Position numbers and translations under genes: made by a program
Shown: positions 6,304 to 8,903 of the stretch, piece by piece
Layout of the letters: every line of letters starts with the position of its first letter
Position numbering within the stretch: position 1 is the stretch's first letter
NCBI GenBank assembly: GCA_937922175.1
Contig: CAKZUU010000175.1
Span: 1 to 8,903 of the forward strand
Origin: an uncultured Gemmataceae bacterium
Lineage (GTDB): Bacteria; Planctomycetota; Planctomycetia; Gemmatales; Gemmataceae
DNA length: 8,903 bases
Direction: 5' to 3'
Notes under the pieces: model-generated
Told to the model about the DNA's origin: nothing
Database searches by the model: none
The model's input: the letters and a program-made list of their open reading frames with translations, nothing else

Positions 6304-7356
6304 TCATCGACCCTGGCGCTCGGGGCGCAATTCGCGGACGACCTTGCCGGCTTGCCACATCTCACTTTCCCGAATCGCTCGGAGTTCACGTTCCAATTGC
6401 TCGCGGTAATCGGGTCGGCTGTTGGCCTCCAGCACCCGTCGTGTTTCCTCACCGTTGGCCACTCTTTGGTACAACTCCTCGAAGACGGCTTTGGTGGCAT
6501 CGCGGAATCGGGGATACCAGTCCAGCGCCCCACGTTGAGCGGTCGTTGAGCAATTGGCATACATCCAATCCATCCCATTCTCGCCGATCAACGGATACAA
6601 GCTTTGGGTGGCTTCTTCAACAGTTTCGTTGAAGGCCTCCGAGGGGCTGTGCCCGTGAGCGCGAAGGACTTCGTATTGAGCCAACCACAGGCCGTAGATC
6701 GCCCCCATGAGGACGCCTCTCTCGCCCGTCAGATCGCTTACGACTTCTTTGCGGAAGGTCGTTTCAAACAGATATCCCGAACCGATCGCCACCCCCAAGG
6801 CGAGGCAGCGGTCGCGGGCGCGACCGGTGGCATCTTGGTGAATGGCGAAGCTGGCGTTGATGCCGCGACCTTCGAGGAAGTGCCGCCGCACCGTCGTTCC
6901 GCTGCCCTTGGGGGCGACCAAGATGACATCGATATCCGGTGGCGGGACAACGCCGGTTTGATCGCTGAAGACGATGGAAAATCCGTGCGAGAAGTACAGC
7001 GCTTTCCCGGGGGTCAGGAGAGGTTTCAGACGGGGCCACATCTCTTTTTGTCCAGCATCCGAGAGAAGATACTGGACGATAGTGCCTCGCCGGGCGGCCT
7101 CTTCCAGATCGAAGAGGGTTTCCTGGGGTTTCCAGCCATCGTTAATCGCCTCTTGCCACGACTTGCCTCCGGGGCGTTGGCCGATGATGACTCGCAACCC
7201 GTTGTCACGCATGTTGAGGGATTGCCCGCGCCCTTGTACGCCGTAGCCCAGCACCGCGATCGTCTCATGTCCGAGGATCTGCTGAATCTTGGCAGGGGGA
7301 TAATCGCTACGTTCGACAGCATATTCCACAAAATCGCCAATACGGATTTCGCGCAT
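6304..7356 (-). CDS. ilvC: Ketol-acid reductoisomerase (NADP+)
   Basis: Converts acetolactate and acetohydroxybutyrate into the dihydroxy acids on the valine/leucine and isoleucine routes; needs Mg2+ and NAD(P)H; cytoplasmic. The 350-residue frame starts at an ATG preceded by AAGGAG. Nucleotide-binding glycine motif GYGVQG is at 37-42; catalytic-region His in FSHG at 124; VAPKGSGT at 148-154; Mg2+-binding acids in SDLTGERG (Asp208, Glu212) and FNETVEE (242-248); substrate-loop CSTTAQRG at 269-276. Sequence and length closely resemble the Bacteroidetes-type single-knot enzyme, down to the C-terminal ESEMWQ and RELRPE, rather than the E. coli long form. It is complete at both ends. It precedes cimA with a 229-nt gap containing the attenuator. 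No acetolactate synthase gene (ilvB/ilvN) is within view. Confidence 0.96.
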   Translation of the reverse strand: MREIRIGDFVEYAVERSDYPPAKIQQILGHETIAVLGYGVQGRGQSLNMRDNGLRVIIGQRPGGKSWQEAINDGWKPQETLFDLEEAARRGTIVQYLLSDAGQKEMWPRLKPLLTPGKALYFSHGFSIVFSDQTGVVPPPDIDVILVAPKGSGTTVRRHFLEGRGINASFAIHQDATGRARDRCLALGVAIGSGYLFETTFRKEVVSDLTGERGVLMGAIYGLWLAQYEVLRAHGHSPSEAFNETVEEATQSLYPLIGENGMDWMYANCSTTAQRGALDWYPRFRDATKAVFEELYQRVANGEETRRVLEANSRPDYREQLERELRAIRESEMWQAGKVVRELRPERQGR

Positions 7357-7463
7357 GGTGCTCCTTCCGGAAAAACAGCGTCAGTCGAATTCTAGGGGAT
7401 GTTATGGCAATTTTGATGGACGGCGACCGGAACCGGCCGAGTGCCGCCGAGATCCCCAGACGC
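7357..7463 (-). promoter_or_regulatory. ilvC upstream region: weak promoter and hairpin candidates
   Basis: This 107-nt gap separates the helical-repeat gene from ilvC. It holds the ilvC ribosome-binding site (GGAAGGAG, four bases from the ATG) and a -10-like TAGAAT (7394-7389) without a convincing -35. A GC-rich inverted-repeat stretch at 7422-7448 could be an imperfect hairpin ending the upstream transcript, but no T-tract follows. I found no leader ORF or attenuator here, in contrast to cimA. Confidence 0.3.
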
Positions 7464-8903
7464 TTAGGGTTTGGTTTCGACGGCTCGGTCGAGGATTTTC
7501 AAATAGATCCGGACCTGGTCGATGCCGGGAAACGGAACGCCAACAGCCAACGACTCACGGAACGCGATCCGGGCGGTCTGCAAATCTCCCTCTTCAACCG
7601 CGAGAATTCCTCGAGTGGCGAGCAGACCGGCGCGGGAGACCCGATCGTTTTGCAAGGTGGCGGCGATGTTGATGTAGATGCGCAATCCCCAAGGCGCGGT
7701 GGCAAGCAACGCCCTCGTCGCGATCGGGTCGGCCGTCGCAAAATGGAGTTGTTGGATGGCGCTGGCAGCCAATACCGAACGTCGGGTGGGATCGTCGGCA
7801 CGCTCCAAGGCGGCAATAATTTCCATCAACCGCTGGCCCGCCAAAGCATATTCGCCAGCGGCGACCCACGCATTGAACTGCAACTCGCGGAAATTCCCCT
7901 TCACCTGCTCGGGGACTTGTTCAATGATGCGTAAAGCGTCGTCCACTCGACCGATCGCGAGATAGATTTGCACGGCTTGTTGCAGCACGGGCAATTCCAG
8001 TTGCTGCGAGGGATCCTCAATCAAGGCAATTGCCTCGCGAATCAATCCATAGTTCACGGCCAAAGCGACGTGGAGCTGCAAGGGAGTATTTCGCTTGCGG
8101 AGGGAATCCAAATCATTCTGGAAACGGTCGCGAGCGGCAACCAGATCATTTCGAAGATTGTCGAGGGTTCGGACAAGATACTCCTTGACTCGGTCGCGGT
8201 TGGCCTCGGTGACACCCAAGGGCGGGTGTTTATCGAAAATTTGGACGGCGTGGCTGAGAGCCTCTTCCGCGAGGTCCAATTCGCCGTGTTCGCGGTGAAG
8301 GTTGTAGAGGCGTTGCAAGGCGGTCGCGACCATGACACCGGCGGGGCCGTCCGCTTGTTCGGGAGACAAACGGTCCAAGGCTTGGTGCAGTGTCGAGACC
8401 TGCTGGAGTTTGCGAAGTTCAACGCTAACCGCAGGCATGGTCTCGTATGCCATGCCGAGCATCAGGTATGGGAGTCCGTCGTTGGGCCGGGCTTGCACTC
8501 CTCGACGCGCTTCGCGGACCGCCAGGACGGCAGCGGCGGCGGGAAGGGGGTCTTCGGCGGCCAATTGTCGAGCGACTTCATCGACGACAGCGGGGGGAAA
8601 GTTTGTCGCGAAGGGTGTGTAATAATTGGCCTGGGCGAACTGCCCGATCCATCCCGCTGCCACCGTGTACGCGAGCAGAGATTGTGCCAACTGGAGGGCC
8701 CGCTGTTGGGCGGGTTCGCGTAGCTGCCAATAGAGACTGGCGGCCAGGGTTTCCGGAGGAGCGGGCGGGGGCGGTGGTCGAAAATAACGATCCAACCAAG
8801 TCAGCTCAGCACGATTGTCGGGGGGCGGCTCTCGTTTCACCTCGGTCGATGATCCCGGCCGCAATCGCTCCGCTTTGGCTCCGAAGGCCACAGCGACCAG
8901 ATC
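7464..8903 (-). CDS. Helical-repeat (TPR-like) protein, 5' end outside window
   Basis: The frame is open to the right edge; a GTG at 8891 is the first possible start in view, but coding continues four codons beyond it (DLVA), so this is probably the C-terminal part of a larger protein. Numbering is from the GTG. Residues 35-47 are a proline-rich linker (RPPPPPAPP). From about 50 onward the sequence is almost wholly helical, with degenerate TPR-like pairs at about 187-220, 303-330, 334-360 and 420-450 (for example GELDLAEEALSHA, GRVDDALRII, GDLQTARIAFRESL). A charged segment at about 230-270 may be coiled coil. No catalytic motif or membrane segment is obvious in the visible part. Such repeats are usually protein-binding scaffolds. 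I do not recognise the family. It is on the same strand as ilvC, 107 nt upstream, with no evident functional link. Confidence 0.75.
   Translation of the reverse strand, partial: DLVAVAFGAKAERLRPGSSTEVKREPPPDNRAELTWLDRYFRPPPPPAPPETLAASLYWQLREPAQQRALQLAQSLLAYTVAAGWIGQFAQANYYTPFATNFPPAVVDEVARQLAAEDPLPAAAAVLAVREARRGVQARPNDGLPYLMLGMAYETMPAVSVELRKLQQVSTLHQALDRLSPEQADGPAGVMVATALQRLYNLHREHGELDLAEEALSHAVQIFDKHPPLGVTEANRDRVKEYLVRTLDNLRNDLVAARDRFQNDLDSLRKRNTPLQLHVALAVNYGLIREAIALIEDPSQQLELPVLQQAVQIYLAIGRVDDALRIIEQVPEQVKGNFRELQFNAWVAAGEYALAGQRLMEIIAALERADDPTRRSVLAASAIQQLHFATADPIATRALLATAPWGLRIYINIAATLQNDRVSRAGLLATRGILAVEEGDLQTARIAFRESLAVGVPFPGIDQVRIYLKILDRAVETKP

Noticed and set aside
6604..7395. + strand open frame (263 codons) covering ilvC in antisense
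   Set aside because: Mirror of the conserved ilvC frame with no plausible ribosome-binding site or domain.
7405..7410. TTGCCA as a -35 box for ilvC paired with TAGAAT
   Set aside because: The spacing is only 10 nt, too short for a sigma70 promoter.
7968..8723. + strand open frame (251 codons) opposite the helical-repeat gene
   Set aside because: The minus-strand frame is longer, runs to the window edge and has coherent TPR-like helices; the + frame looks like a shadow.

Overview
This 8.9 kb window looks like a chromosomal segment of a planctomycete (Planctomycetota), possibly near Gemmataceae. This is inferred from gene content: a heme / copper-monooxygenase / EF-hand composite protein of a type common in that phylum, a valyl-tRNA synthetase with a zinc-ribbon insertion, a Bacteroidetes-like short ketol-acid reductoisomerase, and a moderately GC-rich composition. 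I saw no mobile element, CRISPR array, rRNA or tRNA gene.

Layout. A + strand gene open at the left edge (2-1441) encodes the C-terminal part of a secreted-type protein: a c-type heme motif, then a peptidylglycine-monooxygenase-like copper domain, then an EF-hand. It converges on a minus-strand block that fills the rest of the window. In transcription order (right to left) this block is: a helical-repeat (TPR-like) protein open at the right edge (8903-7464); ilvC, ketol-acid reductoisomerase (7356-6304); a 229-nt non-coding leader; cimA, citramalate synthase (6074-4469); and valS, valyl-tRNA synthetase (4421-1479).

The metabolic logic is branched-chain amino acid supply. CimA makes (R)-citramalate from pyruvate and acetyl-CoA, which starts the threonine-independent route to 2-oxobutyrate and isoleucine. 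IlvC performs the second common step of isoleucine and valine synthesis. ValS charges tRNA-Val.

The most interesting element is the ilvC-cimA leader. On the minus strand it holds, in order: a promoter-like pair (TTGCCT, 17 nt, TATACT); a 27-codon ORF with consecutive Ile-Val-Ile codons whose ATG lies at about +4 of the predicted transcript; a segment able to pair alternatively with the ORF or with the terminator's 5' arm; and a strong 11-bp intrinsic terminator with six Ts, ending 14 nt before the cimA ATG. This matches the architecture of ribosome-mediated transcription attenuation and would place cimA, and perhaps valS, under control of charged tRNA-Ile/Val.

The cimA reading frame is broken by an apparent 2-nt loss near 5250, inside the otherwise perfect family motif SRYV/YELANM. 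It may be a sequencing error, a recent mutation or a recoding site. Restoring two bases gives a 535-residue protein of normal length.
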